From Heliomarina baculiformis (lineage in GTDB: Bacteria > Pseudomonadota > Alphaproteobacteria > Rhodobacterales > Rhodobacteraceae), in contig NZ_JAIMIC010000001.1 of NCBI RefSeq assembly GCF_019966545.1, forward strand, positions 186,001 to 250,000: a stretch of DNA of 64,000 bases. The letters run 5' to 3'. A program made the translations under genes and the position numbers. Under the pieces are notes generated by a model, which had not been told where the DNA came from, made no database searches, and was given only the letters and a program-made list of their open reading frames with translations. This document shows, piece after piece, positions 8,245 to 16,794 of the stretch (position 1 is the stretch's first letter; each line of letters begins with the position of its first letter).

Positions 8245-9087
8245 TCAGACATCTCCACCAAGATCGGACCAGATCCCTTCGACGATGGATTTGAGCTTTA
8301 GCGCCTCCTCCCACCGGTTCGATAATTCGCGCCCGTCAGGCCCGGTCATCGCGTATTCCGGCGGCCCGAGCTCACAAAGGAAAACCACGTCGCCGCTCTC
8401 GTTCCGCGCCCGCCAGTCGGCCAGCCCCTCGGCCCAGAGTTCCTTGAACAGATCGACCCATTTCTGGTGCTGCGGAAAGTCGATCTGCAACTGAACCTGC
8501 TGCCGACCGCCCACGCGCCCCTGAAAACTGTCGGACCGCTGCAAGCAACGGGTCAGCCATCCGCGTTGCTGCGCCGTCAGCGGATGCATGAATTCGCGAT
8601 CCACGATGTAATGCGACAGGTCCGCGCCCAGCCGCATTTCCGGAATCGCATCCAGCAGGCTCAGCGTGGTGAAAAGGTCGTTGGTGATACAGTTGCGATG
8701 GGTTTCGAACTGAACCGGCATCCCTTCCTGATCGGCCATTTCGATCCAGCGCCGGATCACAGGGATCGACCCTTCGACGGTCAACGGAAAAACCTGGCCG
8801 ACCACATCTACAAAGGGCGAACCGCAATCACGCGCAAACTTCAGCGTGTCGCGCAACTCTTCCACGGATTTCGGGAAGGCCACCGCCAGCGGGGTCAGCC
8901 CCTCGCGCTGGATATGTGGCAGCGCTGCCTTAACAGTTTCGACGTCGAACGCCCCGAAATCGAGCGCCAGCCCGTCATAGCCAGCATCACGCACCATGCC
9001 TGCCACCCGGTCAAGCGGCAGACGTTCGCCGCTCTGGTCATGCGGCTGCATGGCCCAGAGCGACTGAAATACCTTGAGGTTTCTCAC
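8245..9087 (-). CDS. Sugar phosphate isomerase/epimerase-like TIM-barrel protein
   Basis: This 280-residue protein belongs to the xylose isomerase-like / AP endonuclease 2 TIM-barrel superfamily. Candidate metal ligands appear in the family order: Glu and His in FETHRNC, Asp and His in GADLSHYIVD, and a late Glu in FLCELGPPEY. The reaction is not known; such proteins isomerise or epimerise keto sugars, or act in inositol and other carbohydrate catabolism. Its start overlaps the stop of the membrane desaturase gene by 4 bp (ATGA), so the two are co-translated and probably serve one pathway. A good terminator follows. Confidence 0.75.
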   Translation of the reverse strand: MRNLKVFQSLWAMQPHDQSGERLPLDRVAGMVRDAGYDGLALDFGAFDVETVKAALPHIQREGLTPLAVAFPKSVEELRDTLKFARDCGSPFVDVVGQVFPLTVEGSIPVIRRWIEMADQEGMPVQFETHRNCITNDLFTTLSLLDAIPEMRLGADLSHYIVDREFMHPLTAQQRGWLTRCLQRSDSFQGRVGGRQQVQLQIDFPQHQKWVDLFKELWAEGLADWRARNESGDVVFLCELGPPEYAMTGPDGRELSNRWEEALKLKSIVEGIWSDLGGDV

Positions 9088-10067
9088 GCGGCTTCGACCT
9101 TTACGCTGGCGCCGTTGCCACGGGGGACGATCCAGACCTCGTCATAAGGGTAGTCATCCTCGTTCTTGCGGCGCAGCTTGCGCCAGACTTCGACCTGAAA
9201 TTCAATCCAGCCCATCCGGTGCGGCTCTGCTCCGTTTTCACGCATGGTCGCATCCAGATCGCGCAGCCGCCAGAACGGCACAGAGGGAAACGTGTGGTGC
9301 GCCGTATGATAGGGCATCTGCCAGCAGAGCCAGCGCATCAGCGCGTTGGTCTTGGTCGAGCGGGTGTTCTCGAGGATGTCGTTCTTGTGCGACAGGCCAA
9401 GGTGTTCGATCGTGTTCTGCAACTGGTGCACCGGCTTCATCACCAGCATCGGCGCAATCCACAGGATCACCGCTGCCCAGCTTTGCGCCGCCACCGAAAC
9501 CACGGCGATCAGGACGTAAAGGGCGGCGTGAATGCGGGCCTCACGGATCACCAGCGCGTTTTCCTCGGCGCGGATATAGGGCTCGATCACTTCGCCTTTG
9601 CAAAAGCGGATGATGCGGGTGACGCGCGATTGCCAGTAGCTCACGCCCCAGAACCATAGCTGGTAGGTCTTGAACGTATAGGGCTCGCGCACCAGCTCGC
9701 CGTCCTTTTCCCAGTCCTGCGTGTGCTGATGATGCGCCGCGTGCTGGATCTTGTCGAAATCGCGCGGGTAAATCAGGAGGAACCCGAAAATGCGCCCGAA
9801 CAGCACGTTGATCCACTTGGTCTCAAACACGGTGCCGTGGCTCAGCTCGTGCTGACCGGCATACAGGAAATTGATCAGCACACCCTGCACCATGAACAGC
9901 GGCACGGCCCACCACGTGCCCCAGAACTGCCAGAGCAGCACAGAGCTGACCGCCAACGCCCCAAGATGGCTGCCCAGCTGCAAGGCGCCCCGCAGGTCAG
10001 AGCGTTGCATCAGCTCGCGCAGCCGCGGCGGGGCAATCAGACGGCGGCGGGAAAAGCTCGCTTCCAT
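9084..10067 (-). CDS. Membrane fatty acid desaturase/hydroxylase family protein
   Basis: This integral membrane di-iron oxygenase has 327 residues. Three histidine boxes are visible: HELSH at 73-77, H109 with HH at 112-113 (HAAHHQH), and HTAHH at 254-258. Hydrophobic spans lie around 35-70, 85-100 and 180-212. The substrate is unresolved; the superfamily includes acyl-lipid desaturases, carotenoid and ornithine-lipid hydroxylases and small-molecule oxygenases. Coupling to a soluble TIM-barrel isomerase and a divergent GcvA-like LysR regulator argues for a catabolic or modification step rather than a housekeeping desaturase. This is inference from context only. Confidence 0.82.
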   Translation of the reverse strand: MEASFSRRRLIAPPRLRELMQRSDLRGALQLGSHLGALAVSSVLLWQFWGTWWAVPLFMVQGVLINFLYAGQHELSHGTVFETKWINVLFGRIFGFLLIYPRDFDKIQHAAHHQHTQDWEKDGELVREPYTFKTYQLWFWGVSYWQSRVTRIIRFCKGEVIEPYIRAEENALVIREARIHAALYVLIAVVSVAAQSWAAVILWIAPMLVMKPVHQLQNTIEHLGLSHKNDILENTRSTKTNALMRWLCWQMPYHTAHHTFPSVPFWRLRDLDATMRENGAEPHRMGWIEFQVEVWRKLRRKNEDDYPYDEVWIVPRGNGASVKVEAA

Positions 10068-10146
10068 GTGGCATCCCTCTCAATGGATAAAAGTTCGGAT
10101 CGATTTGATACATCCAACTTGCCGCTTAAAATTCCTCGTGTAAAAC

Positions 10147-10167
10147 TCGAATATTTCACAGTTTCGA
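10147..10167. promoter_or_regulatory. Possible LysR-type binding site
   Basis: TCGAA and TTCGA form a perfect 5-bp dyad around an 11-base spacer in the 120-bp gap between the desaturase and LysR genes. It has the interrupted-dyad shape expected of a LysR operator and ends 20 bp before the LysR start. Confidence 0.35.
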
Positions 10168-10187
10168 TGAGAGATTTTTGACGAAAA

Positions 10188-11084
10188 ATGCGTATCGGGT
10201 CCCGCCATCTGCCCCTAAATGCCCTCCAAGGCTTTGAATCTGCAGGAAGACATCTGAATATGCGCGCCGCTGGCGAAGAGCTGAACGTGACACAAAGCGC
10301 GATCAGCCATCAGGTGCGGTCTATCGAAAAGGCGCTTGGCAAGGCGCTTTTTGAGCCGAACCGCCGCCGTCTTGTGCTGACCGACGATGGCAAGCGGCTG
10401 CTCTCGGCCGTGCGCGAGGCGCTGGACGGAATCACCGCCACCGCCTTGCAACTGGGCGAAGACGCCTATGCAGGCACGCTGACCGTCGCTGCGCCGCCCG
10501 CCTTTTCCACCCAATGGCTGATCCCGAGGCTGCCCCGGTTCCTTGCGCACTACCCCGACCTGTCGCTGACGCTCGAACGGCTTTCCACCCAAGGCATTCC
10601 CCTGCCCAAGGTCGACGTGGCCGTCGCCTTCAACGCCATCGACTTCCCCGGCATGCGGGTCAAGACATTGGCCGAGCTTGAAATGTTCCCCGTTTGCGCG
10701 CCCTCGCTCCTCCCAACGCGCCAGATGCAGCCGGAACAGCTGCGCGATGCGACGCTGATCCACGAAGACGGCGGCGCGATCTGGTCGCGCTGGTTCGCCG
10801 CCACGGGCGCCGACCCGGCCGCCCCCCGCCGCAGCATCCACGTGGCCAGCACGCAGGATGCGCTAGCGCTGGCGCGCGCGGGTGCCGGATTCGCGATCAA
10901 TGATCCGTTCATGGGCGGGCATTTCCTCACCGACGGCACGCTGGTGCGCCCCTTTGGCGAGCTGAGCTTCACCTACGGGCAATACAGCCTTGTCACTTCG
11001 CCACCCGAACGCCTTGGCGCTGCCGCCAGCGCCTTTGCGGATTGGTTGATGCGAGAAATCGCAGCGACACCGGGCCATCGGTGA
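10188..11084 (+). CDS. LysR-family transcriptional regulator, GcvA-like
   Basis: This 298-residue regulator has an N-terminal helix-turn-helix (residues about 8-67; LPLNALQGFESAGRHLNM, then a recognition helix at LNVTQSAISHQVRSIE) and a periplasmic-binding-like effector domain from about 95. The N-terminal sequence is of the GcvA type. It is divergent from the desaturase-isomerase pair across 120 bp, the usual arrangement for autoregulated LysR proteins with a flanking target. The effector is unknown. No clear terminator follows; only a 7-bp hairpin GCTCGCA/TGCGAGC without a T tract is present at 11132-11150. Confidence 0.9.
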   Translation: MRIGSRHLPLNALQGFESAGRHLNMRAAGEELNVTQSAISHQVRSIEKALGKALFEPNRRRLVLTDDGKRLLSAVREALDGITATALQLGEDAYAGTLTVAAPPAFSTQWLIPRLPRFLAHYPDLSLTLERLSTQGIPLPKVDVAVAFNAIDFPGMRVKTLAELEMFPVCAPSLLPTRQMQPEQLRDATLIHEDGGAIWSRWFAATGADPAAPRRSIHVASTQDALALARAGAGFAINDPFMGGHFLTDGTLVRPFGELSFTYGQYSLVTSPPERLGAAASAFADWLMREIAATPGHR

Positions 11085-11235
11085 TTTCGCCTAAAGATGG
11101 TATGGTACGGCGCTGGTGCGAAGGCTTCAAAGCTCGCAAAAAATGCGAGCGTAAAGTGAGATTTCGATCAACGCTACAGCCCCGCCCCCAAGCGCGCAAA
11201 ACCGGCTACGGTTCAACAAAAAGGCAAAGGAGGAA

Positions 11236-11310
11236 TGGTGGGTGATAAGAGATTTGAACTCCTGACATCTTCGATGTGAACGAAGCGCTCTACCACTGAG
11301 CTAATCACCC
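11236..11310 (-). tRNA. tRNA-Val (CAC)
   Basis: Read on the minus strand, the gene begins GGGTGAT at 11310 and ends ATCACCC-A-CCA at 11236, with encoded CCA. The D arm is TAGCTCAGTGGTAGAGC, the anticodon stem CTTCG/CGAAG encloses TTCACAT with anticodon CAC (plus-strand 11276-11278), and the T arm reads AGTTCAAATCT. A CTTTTTG tract lies about 15 bases past the 3' end. Confidence 0.96.
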
Positions 11311-11383
11311 TTGGGGGTGTCTATTACCGCCCCTTCGCCCCTACTGCAAGAGGCTGCGCGGCCGGTTTCAACGACCTGCGCAT

Positions 11384-11410
11384 AAAAAACGGGGCACCGC
11401 AGCGCCCCGT
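11384..11410 (-). terminator. Terminator of lon
   Basis: A 7-bp stem ACGGGGC (11389-11395) and GCCCCGT (11404-11410) is followed on the minus strand by a run of six T (11389-11384). It lies 25 bp past the lon stop. Confidence 0.85.
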
Positions 11411-11434
11411 TTCCTTGACATATCGGCCTGGCGC

Positions 11435-13846
11435 TTAGTGGGCCAGCGTCTGATCGCGCGGGCCCGCAGCGGCGGCAGCGGCAGCAGCGGCAGCGGCCTC
11501 CTCGGCGGCCTCATCCCATTCGATGGGCTCGGGTTCGCGCACCATGGCCAGTTTCAGCACTTCCGAGACGTGCTTGACGGGGATGATCTTCAGCCCGTCC
11601 TTCACGTTATCGGGGATCTCCGGCAGGTCTTTCTCATTCTCCTGCGGGATAAGCACCGTCTTGATCCCGCCACGCAGCGCGGCGAGCAGTTTCTCTTTCA
11701 ACCCGCCAATCGGCATCGCATTACCACGCAGCGACACCTCGCCAGTCATGGCGATGTCACGCCGGACCGGGATCTGGGTCAGTACGCTGACGATGCTCGT
11801 CACCATGGCAAGACCGGCCGACGGGCCATCCTTGGGCGTTGCGCCATCGGGCACGTGGACGTGGATATCCAGATGATCGAACTTCGGCGGTTTCACCCCG
11901 ATCTGAGGGCTGATCGAGCGCACATAGCTCGATGCCGCGTCGATCGATTCCTTCATGACGTCGCCCAGCTTACCGGTGGTCTTCATCCGGCCCTTGCCCG
12001 GCAGGCGCAGCGCCTCGATATGAAGCAGCTCGCCCCCGACCGAGGTATAGGCCAAGCCGGTGACGACCCCGATCTGATCCTCCTGCTCGGCCAGACCAAA
12101 GCGGTACTTGGGCACACCCAGGAACTCATCAAGGTTGTCCGGCGTCACGATGACCGATTCCGCCTCTTTCTTGATGATCTTGGTCACGGCCTTCCGCGCC
12201 ACTTTCGCGATCTCGCGCTCAAGGTTCCGCACGCCCGCCTCGCGGGTATAGGTGCGGATGATCTCGGTCAGCGCTTCATCGGTCAGCTCGAACTCCTTGC
12301 CTTTCAGACCATGGTTCTTGATCTGCTTGGAAATCAGGTGCTGCTTGGCGATCTCGGACTTTTCGTCCTCGGTGTAGCCAGCCAGCGGAATGATCTCCAT
12401 CCGGTCAAGAAGCGGCCCGGGCATATTGTAGCTGTTCGAAGTGGTCAGGAACATCACGTTCGACAGGTCATATTCCACCTCAAGATAGTGGTCCATGAAG
12501 GTCGAGTTCTGTTCCGGATCAAGCACTTCGAGCATCGCCGACGCTGGATCACCCCGGAAATCCTGACCCATCTTGTCGATTTCATCGAGCAGGATCAGCG
12601 GGTTGGTCGTCTTGGCCTTTTTCAGCGCCTGGATGATCTTGCCGGGCATGGAGCCGATATAGGTCCGGCGGTGACCGCGGATCTCGGATTCATCGCGCAC
12701 ACCGCCAAGGCTGATGCGGATGAACTCGCGCCCCGTGGCCTTGGCCACCGATTTCCCGAGCGAGGTCTTACCGACACCCGGAGGGCCGACAAGGCACATG
12801 ATCGGGCCTTTCATCTTCTTGGAGCGCTGCTGCACCGCAAGATATTCGACGATCCGTTCCTTGACCTTTTCCAGACCGTAGTGGTCGTTATCAAGGATCT
12901 CTTCGGCGCGGCCCAGATCCTTCTTGACGCGCGACTTCACGCCCCACGGGATCGACAGCATCCAGTCGAGATAGTTGCGCACAACGGTCGCCTCGGCGCT
13001 CATCGGACTCATGTTCTTGAGCTTTTTCAGCTCGGCATCGGCCTTTTCGCGCGCTTCCTTGGACAGCTTGGTTTCCTGGATCTTCTGTTCCAGTTCGGCA
13101 ACTTCGTTGCTGCCATCCTCGCCATCGCCAAGCTCTTTCTGAATGGCCTTCATCTGCTCATTCAGGTAATATTCGCGCTGGGTTTTCTCCATCTGCGACT
13201 TGACGCGCGTCTTGATCTTCTTCTCGACCTGCAGAACGCTCATCTCGCCTTCCATCAGGCCATAGACCTTCTCAAGGCGCTCACTGACGCTCAGCGTCTC
13301 AAGCAGCTCTTGCTTCTGCTCGACTTCGATGCCCAGATGCCCGGCCACAAGATCGGCCAGCTTGGCAGGCTCGGTCGATTCATCGACAGCGGCCAGTGCC
13401 TCTTCGGGGATGTTCTTGCGGACCTTGGCGTAACGGGTGAATTCCTCGCTCACCGTGCGGATCAGCGCCTCGGTGGTCGACGGATCGCCCGGCATCTCGG
13501 TCAGGTACTCGGCCCGCGCTTCAAAGAATTCCTCATTGTCGAGGTATTCGGTGATACGCACCCGCGCCTGCCCCTCGACCAGCACCTTCACTGTGCCATC
13601 GGGCAGCTTCAGCAGTTGCAGCACATTTGCCAGCACGCCGGCCTTGTAGATCCCGTCGCTGGTCGGATCGTCGACCGAAGGGTCGATCTGCGACGACAGC
13701 AGGATCTGCTTGTCATCGGCCATCACCTCTTCGAGGGCCCGCACCGATTTCTCGCGTCCGACGAAAAGCGGAACGATCATATGCGGAAAAACCACGATAT
13801 CCCGAAGAGGCAGGACCGGATAGGAGGAATTGAGGGGTTCTTGCAT
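11435..13846 (-). CDS. lon: ATP-dependent protease La
   Basis: This 803-residue cytoplasmic AAA+ serine protease degrades misfolded and regulatory proteins. The LON substrate-binding domain covers about 8-205, followed by a coiled-coil region. Walker A GPPGVGKTS is at 354-362, Walker B is ILLDEIDKM, and the C-terminal protease domain has the catalytic Ser in DGPSAGLAM near 680 with the paired Lys about 43 residues later in GGLKEKLLAA. The tail is a long alanine run followed by GPRDQTLAH, an appendage of low complexity that probably varies between strains. GGAAAG precedes the ATG. In alphaproteobacteria such as Caulobacter Lon controls cell-cycle regulators; it is often heat induced, but no clear sigma-32 promoter was identified here. 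Confidence 0.98.
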   Translation of the reverse strand: MQEPLNSSYPVLPLRDIVVFPHMIVPLFVGREKSVRALEEVMADDKQILLSSQIDPSVDDPTSDGIYKAGVLANVLQLLKLPDGTVKVLVEGQARVRITEYLDNEEFFEARAEYLTEMPGDPSTTEALIRTVSEEFTRYAKVRKNIPEEALAAVDESTEPAKLADLVAGHLGIEVEQKQELLETLSVSERLEKVYGLMEGEMSVLQVEKKIKTRVKSQMEKTQREYYLNEQMKAIQKELGDGEDGSNEVAELEQKIQETKLSKEAREKADAELKKLKNMSPMSAEATVVRNYLDWMLSIPWGVKSRVKKDLGRAEEILDNDHYGLEKVKERIVEYLAVQQRSKKMKGPIMCLVGPPGVGKTSLGKSVAKATGREFIRISLGGVRDESEIRGHRRTYIGSMPGKIIQALKKAKTTNPLILLDEIDKMGQDFRGDPASAMLEVLDPEQNSTFMDHYLEVEYDLSNVMFLTTSNSYNMPGPLLDRMEIIPLAGYTEDEKSEIAKQHLISKQIKNHGLKGKEFELTDEALTEIIRTYTREAGVRNLEREIAKVARKAVTKIIKKEAESVIVTPDNLDEFLGVPKYRFGLAEQEDQIGVVTGLAYTSVGGELLHIEALRLPGKGRMKTTGKLGDVMKESIDAASSYVRSISPQIGVKPPKFDHLDIHVHVPDGATPKDGPSAGLAMVTSIVSVLTQIPVRRDIAMTGEVSLRGNAMPIGGLKEKLLAALRGGIKTVLIPQENEKDLPEIPDNVKDGLKIIPVKHVSEVLKLAMVREPEPIEWDEAAEEAAAAAAAAAAAGPRDQTLAH

Positions 13847-14190
13847 GCTCTTTCCTTATAATTGGCAAGACGACGCTTGTCCCTGACATCAGGCAACGTA
13901 TCGGCCGTCTCCACGCTCGGATGTTTTAATTGGGGTCAGGAGGTCATCTTTTCAACCGGCCCAATGGAATGTTGGCCCCGAGGATGACGCCGTGAGCTCA
14001 TGAGAGCAAGCGCAGAAATGGAGATTTTTGCTGCAAAAGGACGATATCTCCTGCTGTTGGATTTCGGGTTTCTGAACGGCCTGCAAACGGCGCTCCCCGG
14101 GCGGGTGGTCGCAGATTCCGATGCGACGCCCAAGCGAGGGGTTTTGACGAACCTTGGAAAGCCTTTCCGCCGGATTCAAGCTCAGATTGT

Positions 14191-14205
14191 TTAACCTTGG
14201 GTTAA
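14191..14205. promoter_or_regulatory. CtrA-type site TTAA-N7-TTAA
   Basis: TTAACCTTGGGTTAA matches the full alphaproteobacterial CtrA consensus and is also a perfect palindrome with a 3-base centre. It lies 345 bp upstream of lon and downstream of the convergent Old Yellow Enzyme gene, so its target is uncertain. Confidence 0.5.
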
Positions 14206-14284
14206 ATTGACCCCCCGATCCCCTGAGAGGGAGACACTGACCGGAATTTCGTCACCACGGCGCTCATCCGCCCGTTTCGGGCAG

Positions 14285-14310
14285 GGCCGCCGCACCGAGA
14301 GGCGGCGGCC
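14285..14310 (-). terminator. Hairpin after the Old Yellow Enzyme gene
   Basis: A perfect 9-bp stem GGCCGCCGC and GCGGCGGCC has an 8-base loop. It lies 12 bp past the stop but has no T tract, so termination is only likely by position. Confidence 0.45.
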
Positions 14311-14322
14311 CACACCTGCAAA

Positions 14323-15417
14323 TCAGGCGTTTTCTTCATCCATGAAGGGATAGTCGGTAAACCCTTCGCGACCGCCGCCGTAATAGGTCTTTTGGTTACC
14401 TTCATTCAGCGGTGCATCCTTTTCCAGCCGCTTGGCCAGATCCGGGTTCGCTATATAGGGCCGGCCAAAGGCGACCAGCTCGGCCGCCCCGCTTTCCACC
14501 GCTTCAATGGCCATAGACCGGTCGTAGCCGTTATTGGCCATGTAAACCCCGTCGAACTTCTCGCGCAGCGCCTTCAGGCTCTGGCCCCCTGCCAGCTCAC
14601 GCGACCCGCCCGTGGCGCCTTCGACCATGTGCAGATAGGCAAGTCCGAACTTGTTCAACTCCTTGACCACATAGTCAAATGTCTCCTGCGGATTTGCATC
14701 CTCGATCCCGTTGGCGGGCGAGAATGGCGAAAGGCGCAGACCGACATGATCGCCGTCCCATGCTTCCGTCACTGCCGCAAGCACTTCCAGCAGCAGCCGG
14801 GCGCGGTTTTCGACACTGCCGCCATAGGCATCCTCGCGCTTGTTCGACCCGGTCTTGAGGAACTGGTCCAGCAGGTATCCATTCGCACCATGCACCTCGA
14901 CCCCGTCAAAACCGGCCTTCTTCGCCATCTCGGTAGCGTGGGCGTAATCGGCCACCACGCGGGGCAGTTCGTTCAGTTCCAGTGCGCGCGGCTCTGACAC
15001 CTGTTCGAACCCGTTCTCGGTAAAGGTCTTCACATCCGCCGCAATTGCCGAAGGCGCCACCGGCGGCTGCCCGTCCGGCTGTAGCGACACATGGCTGATC
15101 CGGCCAACGTGCCAAAGCTGAACGACAATCTTGCCGCCCGCCTCATGTACCGCGTCCGTCACCTTTTTCCACGCGGCCACCTGCGCATCGGAATGGATGC
15201 CCGGCGTCCCCAGGTACCCCTTGCCTTCCGGGCTGATCTGCGTGGCCTCGGTAATGATGATCCCGGCCCCCGCGCGCTGGCGGTAATAGTCGACATGCAT
15301 GTCCTTGACTTCGCCGGTGTCGTTGTCAGCCCGGTTGCGGGTCAGCGGCGCCATGACAACCCGGTTCTTCGCCTCGATCGCCCCGACCTTGAGGGGGGTG
15401 AATAATTTCTCGGTCAT
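14323..15417 (-). CDS. Old Yellow Enzyme-family alkene reductase, NemA-like
   Basis: This 364-residue FMN-dependent oxidoreductase reduces activated C=C bonds or nitro compounds with NAD(P)H. The TIM-barrel signatures are in order: KNRVVMAPLTRNRA near 17-30, a Gln-Leu-Trp-His segment QLWHVGR near 100, EVHGANGYLLDQFLK with the substrate-binding His/Asn pair near 180, and the phosphate-binding end VAFGRPYIANPDL. Length is usual for the NemA/XenB group. The start has GGGAAAC upstream. No regulator of the NemR type is adjacent; it appears to be a single-gene unit between lon and tgt. Confidence 0.92.
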   Translation of the reverse strand: MTEKLFTPLKVGAIEAKNRVVMAPLTRNRADNDTGEVKDMHVDYYRQRAGAGIIITEATQISPEGKGYLGTPGIHSDAQVAAWKKVTDAVHEAGGKIVVQLWHVGRISHVSLQPDGQPPVAPSAIAADVKTFTENGFEQVSEPRALELNELPRVVADYAHATEMAKKAGFDGVEVHGANGYLLDQFLKTGSNKREDAYGGSVENRARLLLEVLAAVTEAWDGDHVGLRLSPFSPANGIEDANPQETFDYVVKELNKFGLAYLHMVEGATGGSRELAGGQSLKALREKFDGVYMANNGYDRSMAIEAVESGAAELVAFGRPYIANPDLAKRLEKDAPLNEGNQKTYYGGGREGFTDYPFMDEENA

Positions 15418-15548
15418 CTCGTTTCCCTTCGGATTGTGAGAATATCTTGTGCGACGGATCTATGCTCCATCCAAAGCGAGGCAAGGTGCACAGAGGCACA
15501 TCCCTGCTATGCAAAAACTAACGGAACAGGCCGCGCGCCGATGTCGTT

Positions 15549-16676
15549 CTAAAGCGGCTCAATATCACCCTGGGCGCGGCCCGCATGGAACTCCGCTTCC
15601 CATGCCGCGAAACGGCCCTCGGCAATCGCGCCGCGCATACCCGCCATAAGATCCTGATAGTAATGAAGGTTATGCCACGTCAGCAACATGCCCGAGATCA
15701 TTTCCTGCGCCCGAAACACGTGATGCAAATAGGCGCGCGAATAGTTGCGGCAAGCCGGACAACCGCAGGCCTCGTCCAGCGGGCGCGGGTCATCCGCATG
15801 GCGCGCGTTCTTGATATTGACCACACCGCGCCGGGTGAAAACCTGACCGGTCCGCCCCGAGCGGGACGGCAGAACGCAGTCCATCATGTCAATCCCGCGT
15901 TTGACCGCGCCGACGATATCGTCGGGTTTGCCAACCCCCATGAGGTAGCGCGGCTTGTCCTCGGGCAGCATCTTGGGCGCGTAATCCAGCACCTCGAACA
16001 TGGTCTCCTGCCCCTCGCCCACCGCCAGACCGCCCACCGCGTAACCATCAAACCCGATCTCGCGCAGTTTTTCCGCGCTCTCCGCGCGCAGCTCCTGCGT
16101 CACGCCACCCTGCTGGATGCCAAAGAGCGCATGCCCCGGCCGGTCGCCAAAGGCATCGCGTGACCGCTCCGCCCAGCGCATCGACAGCCGCATCGACTCG
16201 GCCACCCGCTTCTCATCGGCGGGCAAGGCCGGGCATTCATCGAAACACATCACGATATCCGAGCCCAGCAACCGCTGAATCTCCATCGAGCGTTCCGGGG
16301 TCAGCTCATGCTTGGACCCGTCCACGTGGCTTTTAAATGTCACGCCCTGCTCCGTCAGCTTGCGCAGCCCGGCCAGACTCATCACCTGAAAGCCGCCGGA
16401 ATCCGTCAGGATCGGCTTTTCCCAGTTCATGAACTTGTGCAAGCCGCCAAGGCGGTCGACCCGCTCGGCCCCGGGGCGCAGCATCAGGTGGTAGGTATTG
16501 CCCAGCAGGATATCGGCCCCCGTCGCCGCGACGCTTTCGGGCATCATCGCCTTGACGGTAGCAGCCGTGCCGACGGGCATGAAGGCCGGTGTGCGGATCT
16601 CGCCGCGCGGCGTGGAAATGACTCCGGTCCGCGCCCGGCCATCCGTTGCATTCAACTGGTAGGAAAATCTGCTCAT
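15549..16676 (-). CDS. tgt: tRNA-guanine(34) transglycosylase
   Basis: This 375-residue enzyme replaces guanine with preQ1 at the wobble position of GUN-anticodon tRNAs, a step of queuosine synthesis; tRNA-Asn(GTT) in this window is one of its substrates. The general-base Asp is D92 in TDSGGFQ, the nucleophile is D266 in [12 protein letters not shown], and the zinc site is C304, C306, C309 and H335. The Met at 16676 (MSRFSYQL) is preferred to an in-frame Met 17 codons upstream because the added residues do not resemble the family. The gene is divergent from the MscS-type gene. Confidence 0.96.
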   Translation of the reverse strand: MSRFSYQLNATDGRARTGVISTPRGEIRTPAFMPVGTAATVKAMMPESVAATGADILLGNTYHLMLRPGAERVDRLGGLHKFMNWEKPILTDSGGFQVMSLAGLRKLTEQGVTFKSHVDGSKHELTPERSMEIQRLLGSDIVMCFDECPALPADEKRVAESMRLSMRWAERSRDAFGDRPGHALFGIQQGGVTQELRAESAEKLREIGFDGYAVGGLAVGEGQETMFEVLDYAPKMLPEDKPRYLMGVGKPDDIVGAVKRGIDMMDCVLPSRSGRTGQVFTRRGVVNIKNARHADDPRPLDEACGCPACRNYSRAYLHHVFRAQEMISGMLLTWHNLHYYQDLMAGMRGAIAEGRFAAWEAEFHAGRAQGDIEPL

Positions 16677-16794
16677 GCCCGCCGCTATAAGCGCGAAGCA
16701 GCCCCTAGGCAACGGCAAGGCAACCAAACCCGCCGTTGTGCGTTATGAGATATCGCAAAGACGTAGGAACCAGCAGGAAAATACAACGCTATTC

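Larger units (their letters stand above)
13847..14322. other. 476-bp gap between lon and the Old Yellow Enzyme gene
   Basis: No convincing gene is present. Short open frames on both strands lack ribosome sites and recognisable sequence. The gap holds the lon promoter region, a full CtrA-type site (14191-14205) and a GC-rich hairpin (14285-14310). A small RNA is possible but not supported by a promoter-terminator pair. Confidence 0.5.

Noticed and set aside
11438-13861. An 807-codon open frame on the plus strand opposite lon
   Set aside because: It mirrors lon exactly, has no recognisable domain, and long antisense frames are expected in high-GC genes because stop codons are rare in that phase.
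14000-14194. A 64-codon plus-strand frame in the lon upstream gap
   Set aside because: No ribosome site precedes it, no family is recognisable, and other frames in the gap are equally open.
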